Shown: one piece after another, positions 1 through 6,398 of the stretch
Layout of the letters: each line of letters begins with the position of its first letter
Position numbering within the stretch: position 1 is the stretch's first letter
Origin: Oscillospiraceae bacterium
Lineage (GTDB): Bacteria > Bacillota > Clostridia > Oscillospirales > Ruminococcaceae
NCBI GenBank assembly: GCA_020024215.1
Contig: JAHHUC010000037.1
Coordinates: 1-20,952, forward strand
DNA length: 20,952 nucleotides
Direction: 5' to 3'
Position numbers and translations under genes: made by a program
The notes under the pieces: model-generated
Told to the model about the DNA's origin: nothing
What the model saw: only the letters and a program-made list of their open reading frames with translations
Databases searched by the model: none

Positions 1-1635
1 ATCCTCAAAGGCATCCTCTACAATTTCCATAAGCCTTTGAGCCTTTGAGGAATTTTTAAGGTCATCAACATTCCAAGAAACCCTTCTTGCGGATGTGAAG
101 TCATCATCTAATACAGCCTGCTCATAAAGCTCCCTTTCAGCAGGCATAAGCTCACACCAATCCATGCTTTCAATAAGCTTTGGCAGCTCCTTTAAAACAT
201 CCTCTCTTTTTCTTCTGTAATAAACAGGGGCTATTAAGTCCCTGAATTCGGGCGCATTGGAGAGAAAGGCTATGCCTTTTGCCCTGTGGGCAATTTCCGG
301 ATTAAGAATTGAAATCAGGCTGAGCATTTCATCCACATTGTTTTCCATAGCTGTTCCTGTCATAAAGAGGAGGGAGGATGAAATATCCGCTATGTCCGAT
401 ACATTTTCGCTTCTTTTTGCCTTTGGATTTTTTATGTAGTGGGCTTCATCCACAACCAGAAGATCCGGCTTAAAATCCAGACGGGCTTTGACAAAGGCCG
501 TTGTCTCAAAGTTTGTTACAGCAATTCCGCCCTGCTTTTTCCAAAGCTCAAAATTGCTCTTCTTTTCATCTCCATGAATTTTGAAAGCTTTAAGTGTGCA
601 GAATTTATTTATCTCCCTGCACCAGTTGGAAAGTACACCGGCAGGGGCTATGACAAGAAAATACGAGGCGCCGTCATTTGCCATTGACACCATTGCAGCT
701 ATTGCCTGCACTGTTTTGCCAAGCCCCATTTCATCCCCTAAAAGGACACGTTTTTGGTGCAATATATATTTTACTCCCCATTCCTGATAACGCCTTAAGG
801 ATACGTTCAGGCCCTGGGGAAGAAAAACCTCTGTCTCTATCTTTTCTGCAAGGGCTTTAGGCAGATTGTAAACGCTGTCATCAGATTTGAAAAGCTTTGG
901 AAATTCCCTGTCCAGAATGAGGGTATATTTTTCCGGGTGCTTGGAAAAATCCTCATAGCATCTGTCATCTGAAATTGATTTTATAAATTCTATATCATCA
1001 AGATTTATTTCACCGGAACTGTTGAAATCATTTAATACATTTTCCAGTTTTTTAAAGGATGCGATGGCCCTCTGCTTTTTTGAAGCTGAGGTAAACAGCC
1101 ATTTAAAGCCGTTTTTTATATTCATAAGGTCATCTGTGTGCCCATCTGCCTCCTGTTTTACAGCATCTAAAAGCATTTTTGCCTTTTCTGCCTTTTCAAG
1201 TGAATTATTGTAGAGAAAGGCATTTCTCACAACCTCCCTTGAAATTGGAGAATCCTTGCTCAAATCAAGGTGTAAATCCTCCCTTATCTTTCCCTCCACA
1301 TAAGCTATAACCTGCTTTATTGTTCTGGCGCCCTCCGGGCTTATTCCGTTTATATCTGCCAGATTTGCTTCGCTTTCATTGTGAAGATCTGCCAGGTTGA
1401 GATAACCGCAGTCCATCAGAGTTTTGACCTTTATTTTGTTTTTATCCCTGTTTACCTCATCTGAGGGTATGTCGGACAAAGTGTCCAAAACTGCCTCATT
1501 CTTCATCCTTTCAACAGAATCGCAAAGCTTTTCCTTAAAGCTTTCGGGAAGTGAGCAGATATCCTTGAGCTTTTTTTCGGTTTTAAAATATTTTTTTATG
1601 ATGTCACAGGCTTCTCTTCTTTTAAATGAATACAT
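1..1635 (-). CDS. SNF2-family DEAH helicase/ATPase, 3' end outside window
   Basis: Superfamily 2 ATPase of the SNF2/Swi2 type, a DNA-dependent translocase that remodels or unwinds nucleoprotein; its target is unknown. The frame is open from ATG 1635 to the window edge (545 residues), so the second RecA-like lobe (motifs IV-VI) is missing from view. Visible motifs: a Q-like segment LRRYQEWGVKY (280-290), Walker A GDEMGLGKT (300-308), DEAH (396-399) and motif III TGTAMEN (426-432). The first 270 residues are an unusual extension. Residues about 70-112 read like a helix-hairpin-helix DNA-binding unit (LADINGISPEGARTIKQ). The start is fixed by an in-frame TAG two codons upstream and a weak AAGGTAGG site. 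It lies 53 bases after mscS on the same strand and may be cotranscribed with it. Assignment to SNF2 is firm; specific role unknown. Confidence 0.93.
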   Translation of the reverse strand, partial: MYSFKRREACDIIKKYFKTEKKLKDICSLPESFKEKLCDSVERMKNEAVLDTLSDIPSDEVNRDKNKIKVKTLMDCGYLNLADLHNESEANLADINGISPEGARTIKQVIAYVEGKIREDLHLDLSKDSPISREVVRNAFLYNNSLEKAEKAKMLLDAVKQEADGHTDDLMNIKNGFKWLFTSASKKQRAIASFKKLENVLNDFNSSGEINLDDIEFIKSISDDRCYEDFSKHPEKYTLILDREFPKLFKSDDSVYNLPKALAEKIETEVFLPQGLNVSLRRYQEWGVKYILHQKRVLLGDEMGLGKTVQAIAAMVSMANDGASYFLVIAPAGVLSNWCREINKFCTLKAFKIHGDEKKSNFELWKKQGGIAVTNFETTAFVKARLDFKPDLLVVDEAHYIKNPKAKRSENVSDIADISSSLLFMTGTAMENNVDEMLSLISILNPEIAHRAKGIAFLSNAPEFRDLIAPVYYRRKREDVLKELPKLIESMDWCELMPAERELYEQAVLDDDFTSARRVSWNVDDLKNSSKAQRLMEIVEDAFED

Positions 1636-1688
1636 ATGCTACCTACCTTCAAAAGCTTTTACTTTTGGCCATATTTAAAAATGATTCT

Positions 1689-2513
1689 TTAAACATCCTT
1701 TTCTATTTTAAGCGCACCGCTTACCTCGGTGTGAGGGAAAGCAAACTGAATTCCGTTTTTTATAAATTCCTTCAGCAGAGTTTCCCTTATCTCGCTGCAT
1801 GCCATAAAATTTGTATCCACATCGCTGGTGCGTACGCTGGCTCTCAGGGCTATTCCGTTTGCCGCAAGCTCACGGACAAAAACACGCACCTTTGGCTTTT
1901 TGTCGATTATATCCTGAGGCGATCTGGAATCTATAAAGCTGGGATGAGAGGATATCACCAGCTGCATTATTTCCTTGGCAAGGTCCACATCGGAATCATA
2001 GGTTATGAGAACATCCATAAAATTGGAGGTTTCAGGGTCCACCATATGGGTATTTTCAATTACCGCCTTGTTCATTATGGAATTGGGCACAATCAGACGA
2101 TTGTTGGTAAAGGTTCTGACTATTGTGTGCCTTATGGTAATATTTTCAATATAGCCGGAAATGTTAAGATCCTGAAGGGTTATCCTGTCATCTATATTGA
2201 AGGGCTTGAATATGGAGATGAGAATTCCTGCTATAAAGTCCTCTAAGGAGGTCTGGAAGGCAAAGCCCAGCACAACCACCAAAAGGCTGGAGCTGGTCAG
2301 CAGGGATTTTGAAAAGCTTTGAAAGCCTGTAAATCTCATTCCAAGGTTGTAAAGGCCTATTATGACAATGATGCATTGCGTCAGGTTTTTGGCAAATTTG
2401 AGATGGATTTGTTTTTTTGATGCAAAGAATTTGGCATAGGTTCTGTCAACTATGTTCCAGAGAATAAGCATAGCCAGAATTATTGCGCCGGATATCATCA
2501 GGTTCTGTTTCAT
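1689..2513 (-). CDS. MscS-family mechanosensitive ion channel
   Basis: Small-conductance mechanosensitive channel of the inner membrane that opens under membrane tension and releases solutes on osmotic downshock. The 274 residues match the short MscS core: membrane segments at about 7-21 and 45-60, then the pore helix region 72-103, where GFAFQTSLEDFIAG lines up with the Gly/Ala-rich TM3 of MscS and IFKPFNIDDRI with the RPF segment after it. The following beta domain (about 105-170) and the alpha/beta vestibule domain complete the protein. Start ATG 2513 is preferred over TTG 2516 because AGGAG sits 7 bases before the ATG and only 4 before the TTG. A possible -10 (TGaTAAAAT) lies upstream around 2635-2645, without a convincing -35. 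Likely cotranscribed with the SNF2 gene downstream. Confidence 0.93.
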   Translation of the reverse strand: MKQNLMISGAIILAMLILWNIVDRTYAKFFASKKQIHLKFAKNLTQCIIVIIGLYNLGMRFTGFQSFSKSLLTSSSLLVVVLGFAFQTSLEDFIAGILISIFKPFNIDDRITLQDLNISGYIENITIRHTIVRTFTNNRLIVPNSIMNKAVIENTHMVDPETSNFMDVLITYDSDVDLAKEIMQLVISSHPSFIDSRSPQDIIDKKPKVRVFVRELAANGIALRASVRTSDVDTNFMACSEIRETLLKEFIKNGIQFAFPHTEVSGALKIEKDV

Positions 2514-2793
2514 CAAAGCTCTCCTTTTTCATGTTGCTTATGGTAAATTAGTTTTTAGGGATATTCTAATTTAAAATCTGCAATGTTTCTGCTTGTTTAA
2601 TAAATTTCTGCATCATAAGGTGCAGGCAATGATTGTATTTTATCACATGGATATGAAATTTTCTATATTTCTGAACCTTTCATCTATAAAATAGTTGCAG
2701 ATGCTGCTTTTCCCATTATTTGATTGATAATAAACTGACTTTTGCATTTTTTATATTAGCTGAATTTAAAGCCCTGACAGTATTCTTTTAAAT

Positions 2794-2823
2794 AAAAAGG
2801 CAGCCAAAATTTTCCGGACTGCC
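2794..2823 (-). terminator. Rho-independent terminator, minus strand
   Basis: On the minus strand GGCAG-CC pairs with GG-CTGCC around an AAAATTTT loop, with one bulged base. The hairpin is followed directly by TTTTTATTT. It is the second of two terminators in this gap. Confidence 0.65.
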
Positions 2824-2889
2824 ACAGTCTCACTATTTATTTTCCCTTTAAATCAGGCCTTAAATCTTTATTGTGCTGATTAAAATTTT

Positions 2890-2947
2890 TTATAAAAAAG
2901 CACACATTGGGATAACGGCACTTTTTCTTTATCCCATGTGTGCTTTT
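2890..2947 (-). terminator. Strong intrinsic terminator after the 163-residue gene
   Basis: AAAAGCACACAT-GGGATAA (2896-2914) pairs with its reverse complement at 2929-2947, about 19 base pairs with one bulged T and a 14-base loop. On the minus strand the stem runs into TTTTTT. It lies about 90 bases after the stop at 3035 and fits that gene. The plus-strand side is T-rich too, so it may work in both directions. Confidence 0.85.
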
Positions 2948-3034
2948 AATTTTCAGATAAGGCAAGGCTTACTTTTCTTTTGCTGACAGGCTTTATAAAA
3001 AGCTGCTTTGCTAAGGCTAAAATATGGAGGAACT

Positions 3035-3526
3035 TTACTCATAGCCGCTTATGCCGGATGTAAAGCGTCCAAATAGCTCCATAGCCTTTATACTGTCATC
3101 TTCATTCATAATTGTAAAATGAAAGTCCTCACTTACGCAGTCAAAGATGACAATATAAAGATCGCTAAGCTGCTGTGCAAGCTCTGAAAGCCATGTGTCA
3201 ATGCAGTAGTCATTGGAAAACTTTTCTCTGTCAAGTGTAAAGGAAAGCCCTCTTGCTTTTTTTATGTTGTCAACAAACCAGAAAAAGTCCTCCAACTCAG
3301 GAGAGCCGCTGTCTGTGGAAACAAGATAAAACTGTGGTTCTGTTGCTCTTGCATCATCAATTTGAAATCCTGAAAGAACATACAAAACAGATTCGGCGGC
3401 AGTGGCTTCATCAGGATCATTTTCAAAACACTTGACACAGCATTGGAATACATCCTCATTGTGCCCGCAGAGAATTAGGTCACAAAAATCGCTGAGTGCA
3501 GCCTTCTTTTCATGTTTTAGATTCAT
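3035..3526 (-). CDS. Conserved-looking hypothetical protein, 163 aa
   Basis: I do not recognise this protein. It is acidic and apparently soluble and cytoplasmic, with no signal peptide or membrane segment. It has several cysteines (C15, C20, C29, C30, C33; also in the C-terminal half) without a clear metal-binding spacing. The first part looks helical and the rest mixed alpha/beta. It is probably real: ATG 3526 follows GGAGGTGG at ideal distance, a good promoter lies 30-60 bases upstream (3557-3585), and a strong terminator follows the stop. It is therefore likely a single-gene transcript. Function not assigned. Confidence 0.75.
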   Translation of the reverse strand: MNLKHEKKAALSDFCDLILCGHNEDVFQCCVKCFENDPDEATAAESVLYVLSGFQIDDARATEPQFYLVSTDSGSPELEDFFWFVDNIKKARGLSFTLDREKFSNDYCIDTWLSELAQQLSDLYIVIFDCVSEDFHFTIMNEDDSIKAMELFGRFTSGISGYE

Positions 3527-3556
3527 AGGTCCACCTCCATACTTTATTGCAAAAAC

Positions 3557-3585
3557 ATTATATCATAGGATTCATAATAATACAA
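3557..3585 (-). promoter_or_regulatory. Sigma-A-type promoter for the 163-residue gene
   Basis: On the minus strand, TTGTAT (3580-3585), a 17-base spacer and TATAAT (3557-3562), with TGa before the -10 (extended -10). Confidence 0.65.
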
Positions 3586-3703
3586 GTATGGGTATAAAGC
3601 TATGCAGCTTTGGAATATTAAGCCAAGTAAGCCTGTGCTGCAAACAACAGAAAGAGAAGCTTTTGTATAATAAATGAAGCCCTCCTTAATTTCCCTCAAA
3701 GCT

Positions 3704-4507
3704 TTAAAGAGATTGTTCTCCGGCAATTTTTCCTGCAAGGTATCTTTTCTTATATTTAAGGCTTGAATATTTTGCTATATGCTTCATGTATATCACATTG
3801 TAAAAGCCTCCCACAGCGCCGGCTATGGGTATGCCCTGCAAAAATTTCATGTATAAAAGCGCATCTGAAAGCAAGGAGGCAGTCTCTGCTATCTCATTTT
3901 CCTCATTATAATTTTCAGGCAGACTTTCTGTTTGAATAAATCTGTTTAGGATGAGATCTGTTCTGCATAGCTCATCCTTATATGACACGGCCCCCTTTAT
4001 TATGTTGAGTATAAAAAATCTCTCTTTTTCGCTGTCATAGGGAAATCCGAAATTTATGCTTGTCTCATAAATGTCACGAAGAAGCATTGCCGTAAAAATC
4101 GGTATATCCAAAATGCCTATCCCCAATATGCCCATGCCCACACCTGACACTCCGGACATGATGAGGTTTACCCCATCCTTGCTCCTGATTGTTTTGGAAA
4201 ATGCCTTTATGGATTTTCTATCCTGTCTCACATCGCCGGAAAAGTCTCTCAGCTTAAATTCCTTTTGCTGCTTTTCCTTGTTATAGGTAAATTCTATGGC
4301 TCCCTGACCACGGCTGAAAATAAGCTTGAACGCCTTTATAAAGGCAGTCTCCAAAGTGCTTTGAAGCTTAAGCGGCACCTTATCGGCAAGAGCTTTGTTT
4401 AAAAAATTATCCCTTTCCTCCTGCTTTTTTAAAATATATTTCTGCTCTTCCTTTATAAGCTTTTGATATTCCCTGCAAGCGGGGGAAATTTTCTTAAAAA
4501 GCGGCAT
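3704..4507 (-). CDS. EcsC-family protein
   Basis: Member of the EcsC family, named after the third gene of the Bacillus subtilis ecs operon. The molecular function of the family is poorly defined. The 267-residue product has a charged helical N-terminus (about 10-40), then a Gly-rich hydrophobic stretch at about 116-145 (SGVGMGILGIGILDIPIFTA), followed by the RDIYETS..FGFPYDSEKER segment typical of the family. A second hydrophobic stretch lies near the C-terminus (about 223-240, IPIAGAVGGFYNVIYM). ATG 4507 is chosen because AGGAGG lies 7 bases upstream; the frame stays open upstream to 4603, but that extension has no ribosome site. It has its own promoter (4547-4575), so it is separate from the spoVA locus upstream on the same strand. 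Confidence 0.88.
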   Translation of the reverse strand: MPLFKKISPACREYQKLIKEEQKYILKKQEERDNFLNKALADKVPLKLQSTLETAFIKAFKLIFSRGQGAIEFTYNKEKQQKEFKLRDFSGDVRQDRKSIKAFSKTIRSKDGVNLIMSGVSGVGMGILGIGILDIPIFTAMLLRDIYETSINFGFPYDSEKERFFILNIIKGAVSYKDELCRTDLILNRFIQTESLPENYNEENEIAETASLLSDALLYMKFLQGIPIAGAVGGFYNVIYMKHIAKYSSLKYKKRYLAGKIAGEQSL

Positions 4508-4546
4508 ATGAATACCTCCTGACAGTAGAAATAGGTTATTTAGTAC

Positions 4547-4575
4547 ATTATAATTCAAAAAGCAGTGCGAGGCAA
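4547..4575 (-). promoter_or_regulatory. Sigma-A-type promoter for the EcsC gene
   Basis: On the minus strand, TTGCCT (4570-4575), 17 bases, then TATAAT (4547-4552). It lies about 40 bases before the EcsC start and just past the end of the truncated spoVAD. Confidence 0.7.
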
Positions 4576-4628
4576 TGAGTGCCATCGTTTTCTGAGCCTG
4601 CAAAACTGTTTTGTCCCTGTTTTTTTAT

Positions 4629-5276
4629 TTATGGTGTATGTACTTCTTCATCAGGTGCCATAGCCGCCCCCATATTGGTTATATCCTTTATGCCCATATC
4701 GGTTATTGTGCCTGTTGAAAATGCCCTTATAAAGGGGGGCTGATCCTTGTTTTCAATGAGAAGTGCAGAAGCTGCCGTAACTGTCCATTGTGCGGTGGTG
4801 GTCTTTACACCGCCATATTCCAAAGGATAGCGGAACTGTCTTTCCGCTGTGCAAAAATGTGAGGATGTCAGGGCGCAGCACCTTGAAAATCCGCCGGATT
4901 CTATGGCCATTGCACAAAGGCTTACAGCCTCGCCTATATTGGAGCATGCCCCGTAAATTCCATAGGAGGGGATGTCAAAGGAGCGTATTCCATAGGTTGC
5001 GGAGGTGCATTGGTTCATAAGGTCGCCGGAGAATATAAGCTCAATGTCAGAGGGCAGCAGTGAGGACTTTTTTAAAAGGGTGTCAAGCGTGTTTCTTATC
5101 ATTATGCTTTCTCCCTTTTCCCAGCTTTCCTGCCCCAGAAGGCTGTCCTTATAGATATAATCAAACCCCTTTCCCAATGGGCCGTCGCCTTCTTTTTTTC
5201 CTCCCGAAAGCGCCCAGGCAGAAACCGAGATGGGCTTGGAGGTAAAAACAGTCTGTCTTCCTTTTTTTGTTGCCAT
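4629..5276 (-). CDS. spoVAD: Stage V sporulation protein AD, C-terminally truncated
   Basis: SpoVAD is a thiolase-fold component of the SpoVA system that moves dipicolinic acid into the forespore and out of the germinating spore. Family landmarks are clear: DGPLGKGFD (31-39), the FSGDLMNQ segment (82-89), the conserved GACS with C111, the TSSH..TAERQFRYPLEYGG run (137-156), and NMGAAMAP (201-208). SpoVAD is normally about 338 residues. This frame ends at residue 215, seven residues after NMGAAMAP, so the second half of the thiolase fold is absent. No continuation appears in any minus frame of the roughly 120 bases before EcsC, and no spoVAE follows. ATG 5276 follows AAAGGA and begins 18 bases after spoVAC. 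Either a decayed gene or a working short form; decay seems likelier. Confidence 0.9.
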   Translation of the reverse strand: MATKKGRQTVFTSKPISVSAWALSGGKKEGDGPLGKGFDYIYKDSLLGQESWEKGESIMIRNTLDTLLKKSSLLPSDIELIFSGDLMNQCTSATYGIRSFDIPSYGIYGACSNIGEAVSLCAMAIESGGFSRCCALTSSHFCTAERQFRYPLEYGGVKTTTAQWTVTAASALLIENKDQPPFIRAFSTGTITDMGIKDITNMGAAMAPDEEVHTP

Positions 5277-5294
5277 GTCAAAAAATCCTTTCTT

Positions 5295-5744
5295 TTACAT
5301 ATTGAAAAGGTATATTATTATTCCGTATATAACACTTGCCAGATCCCCATATACAATCACAGGGCCTGCTATTACAAACATTTTCGCACCGACTCCCAAC
5401 AAAAAGCCCTCGGTTTTAAATTCTAAGGCAGGGGATGCAACCGAATTTGCAAAGCCGGTTATCGGCACCAGGGTTCCGGCTCCGGCTATCGCTGCCACAT
5501 TGTCAAAAACATTCAAGCCTGTCAATACGGCGGTTATAAATATGATGGTGCAGGATGCCAAGGCATAGGCATCTTTTTCGGAAAATTCCAAAAACTGATA
5601 GAAAAAGATGAGAAGCTGACCTATTGCACATATGCTTCCGCCTATGAGAAATGCCATAGGGAGCGATTTTACAAATTTGGTGGGCGGAGTGCGCTTTTGG
5701 CACAGCTGTGAATAGTCTTTTTTATTTATGGAAAGATAATGCAT
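5295..5744 (-). CDS. spoVAC: Stage V sporulation protein AC
   Basis: Small integral membrane protein of the SpoVA dipicolinic-acid channel in the spore inner membrane; the B. subtilis protein has been reported to act as a mechanosensitive channel. At 149 residues the length is normal. After a short cytoplasmic N-terminus, hydrophobic segments lie at about 29-48 (MAFLIGGSICAIGQL), 58-79, and 115-145. The conserved GAGTLVPITGFANSVASPA loop is at 88-106 and EFKTEGFLLGVGAKMF at 108-123. Start ATG 5744 has an excellent AAGGAGG site 7 bases upstream. First gene of a spoVAC-spoVAD pair, diverging from rpsO. Expected to be forespore (sigma-G) controlled, but only a poor candidate promoter is seen. 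Confidence 0.95.
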   Translation of the reverse strand: MHYLSINKKDYSQLCQKRTPPTKFVKSLPMAFLIGGSICAIGQLLIFFYQFLEFSEKDAYALASCTIIFITAVLTGLNVFDNVAAIAGAGTLVPITGFANSVASPALEFKTEGFLLGVGAKMFVIAGPVIVYGDLASVIYGIIIYLFNM

Positions 5745-5823
5745 ATCAATTCCTCCTTTCTATCTATTTTGCCTTATGTAGGTAAATTTATGTAAATTCA
5801 AGCTGGAAATTGCAAAATTTCGC

Positions 5824-5852
5824 TTTACAAAAATGAGGATGACTGATATAAT
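5824..5852 (+). promoter_or_regulatory. rpsO-pnp promoter
   Basis: TTTACA (5824-5829), a 17-base spacer and TATAAT (5847-5852), with TGa forming an extended -10. The predicted transcript starts near 5859, just at the leader helix before rpsO. Confidence 0.85.
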
Positions 5853-5858
5853 AACAGA

Positions 5859-5942
5859 ACGAGACCTGTTACGGGTTAGGGCGTCTCATTCCGACTATCG
5901 ACCTTAGCCTGTGATTGTGCCCATAAAATTTTATTTAAGGAG
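5859..5942 (+). promoter_or_regulatory. Probable S15-binding leader of rpsO
   Basis: The roughly 90-base untranslated leader is structured. GAGAC (5861-5865) pairs with GTCTC (5883-5887), enclosing a G-rich segment. CCTTA (5902-5906) can pair with TAAGG (5936-5940), which is part of the rpsO ribosome binding site AAGGAG. Ribosomal protein S15 controls its own translation through such leaders in several bacterial groups. Assignment to a named leader class is inference. Confidence 0.5.
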
Positions 5943-5950
5943 TGTTTTTA

Positions 5951-6217
5951 ATGCTTTTAAAGGAACAGAAGCAGGAAATTATCAAGAGCAATGCAAGAAG
6001 TGAAGGAGATACAGGTTCTCCCGAGGTTCAGATCGCCATTCTCACAAAGAGGATCAACGACCTCACCGAGCATCTTAAGAGCAACAAGAATGACCACCAT
6101 TCCAGAAGAGGTCTGCTCAAGATGGTCGGACGCAGAAAGAACCTTCTTGGTTACCTTCAGAAGACTGATATCGAGAGATATCGTGCAATTATTGCAAAGC
6201 TTGGTCTGCGTAAGTAG
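5951..6217 (+). CDS. rpsO: 30S ribosomal protein S15
   Basis: Primary 16S rRNA-binding protein of the small-subunit platform. The 88-residue length is normal for S15. The family pattern is evident throughout: GDTGSPEVQIA (20-30), LTKRINDLTEHL, DHHSRRGLLKMVGRRKNLLGYL (47-68) and the C-terminal RYRAIIAKLGLRK. ATG 5951 is the start because AAGGAG (5937-5942) is 8 bases upstream; the in-frame GTG at 5942 overlaps that site. First gene of the conserved rpsO-pnp pair, transcribed from the promoter at 5824-5852 and probably repressed by its own product through the leader. Confidence 0.98.
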   Translation: MLLKEQKQEIIKSNARSEGDTGSPEVQIAILTKRINDLTEHLKSNKNDHHSRRGLLKMVGRRKNLLGYLQKTDIERYRAIIAKLGLRK

Positions 6218-6232
6218 GATATAGTTTATGAG

Positions 6233-6257
6233 GGCAAGCGCAGCTTTTGCGTTTGCC
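6233..6257 (+). terminator. Weak terminator or attenuating hairpin after rpsO
   Basis: GGCAAGCGC (6233-6241) pairs with GCGTTTGCC (6249-6257) around a 7-base loop, with one G-U pair. Only TTT follows, so termination is probably partial, letting some transcripts run into pnp. It could also serve as a 3' stabiliser for rpsO mRNA. Confidence 0.5.
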
Positions 6258-6310
6258 TTTAACATTATCCGAAAGTAAGTTTTTAAAATCAGCAGAGGGG
6301 AATAGAAGAT

Positions 6311-6359
6311 TTAGCAGTGAATCGAGCGGCCAAGGCTTGACCGCTGGATTTATTGCTAA
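6311..6359 (+). promoter_or_regulatory. Long stem-loop in the rpsO-pnp gap
   Basis: Nearly perfect 49-base hairpin. The arms 6311-6333 and 6337-6359 form about 21 pairs (two of them G-U) with mismatches only at G6324/G6346 and C6330/A6340, and a 3-base GGC loop. It sits 40 bases before the pnp start and has no T-tract, so it is not a terminator. Position and shape resemble the Escherichia coli pnp leader stem that RNase III cuts during PNPase autoregulation; that parallel is inference. Confidence 0.65.
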
Positions 6360-6398
6360 GGCTCATTTCCTTTCTGCAAAGGTGAAGGGAGATATGAT

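Larger units (their letters stand above)
2514..3034. other. Intergenic region, AT-rich, with two terminators and no gene
   Basis: This 521-base stretch has no convincing coding frame on either strand. Reading on the minus strand from the 163-residue gene toward mscS it contains a strong terminator (2890-2947), about 70 unexplained bases, a second terminator (2794-2823), and then about 280 AT-rich bases that must hold the mscS promoter. Confidence 0.6.

Noticed and set aside
1626..2246. 206-codon open frame on the plus strand
   Set aside because: It is antisense to mscS, has no ribosome site, and its translation resembles no protein; mscS on the other strand has clear family motifs.
3596..3611. 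AAAGCT-ATGC-AGCTTT inverted repeat as an EcsC terminator
   Set aside because: Only six pairs and no T-run after it on the minus strand.
3544..3738. 64-codon minus-strand frame between EcsC and the 163-residue gene
   Set aside because: It overlaps the EcsC end, lacks a ribosome site, and covers the promoter of the next gene.
4508..4628. A frameshift rather than true truncation of spoVAD
   Set aside because: I read the minus strand past the stop in the other frames and found no SpoVAD C-terminal motifs; the gap of 120 bases is too short to hold the missing third.
5772..5799. Sigma-G promoter before spoVAC
   Set aside because: CATAAGG and GAATT are roughly placed but match the consensus poorly, so not listed as a feature.
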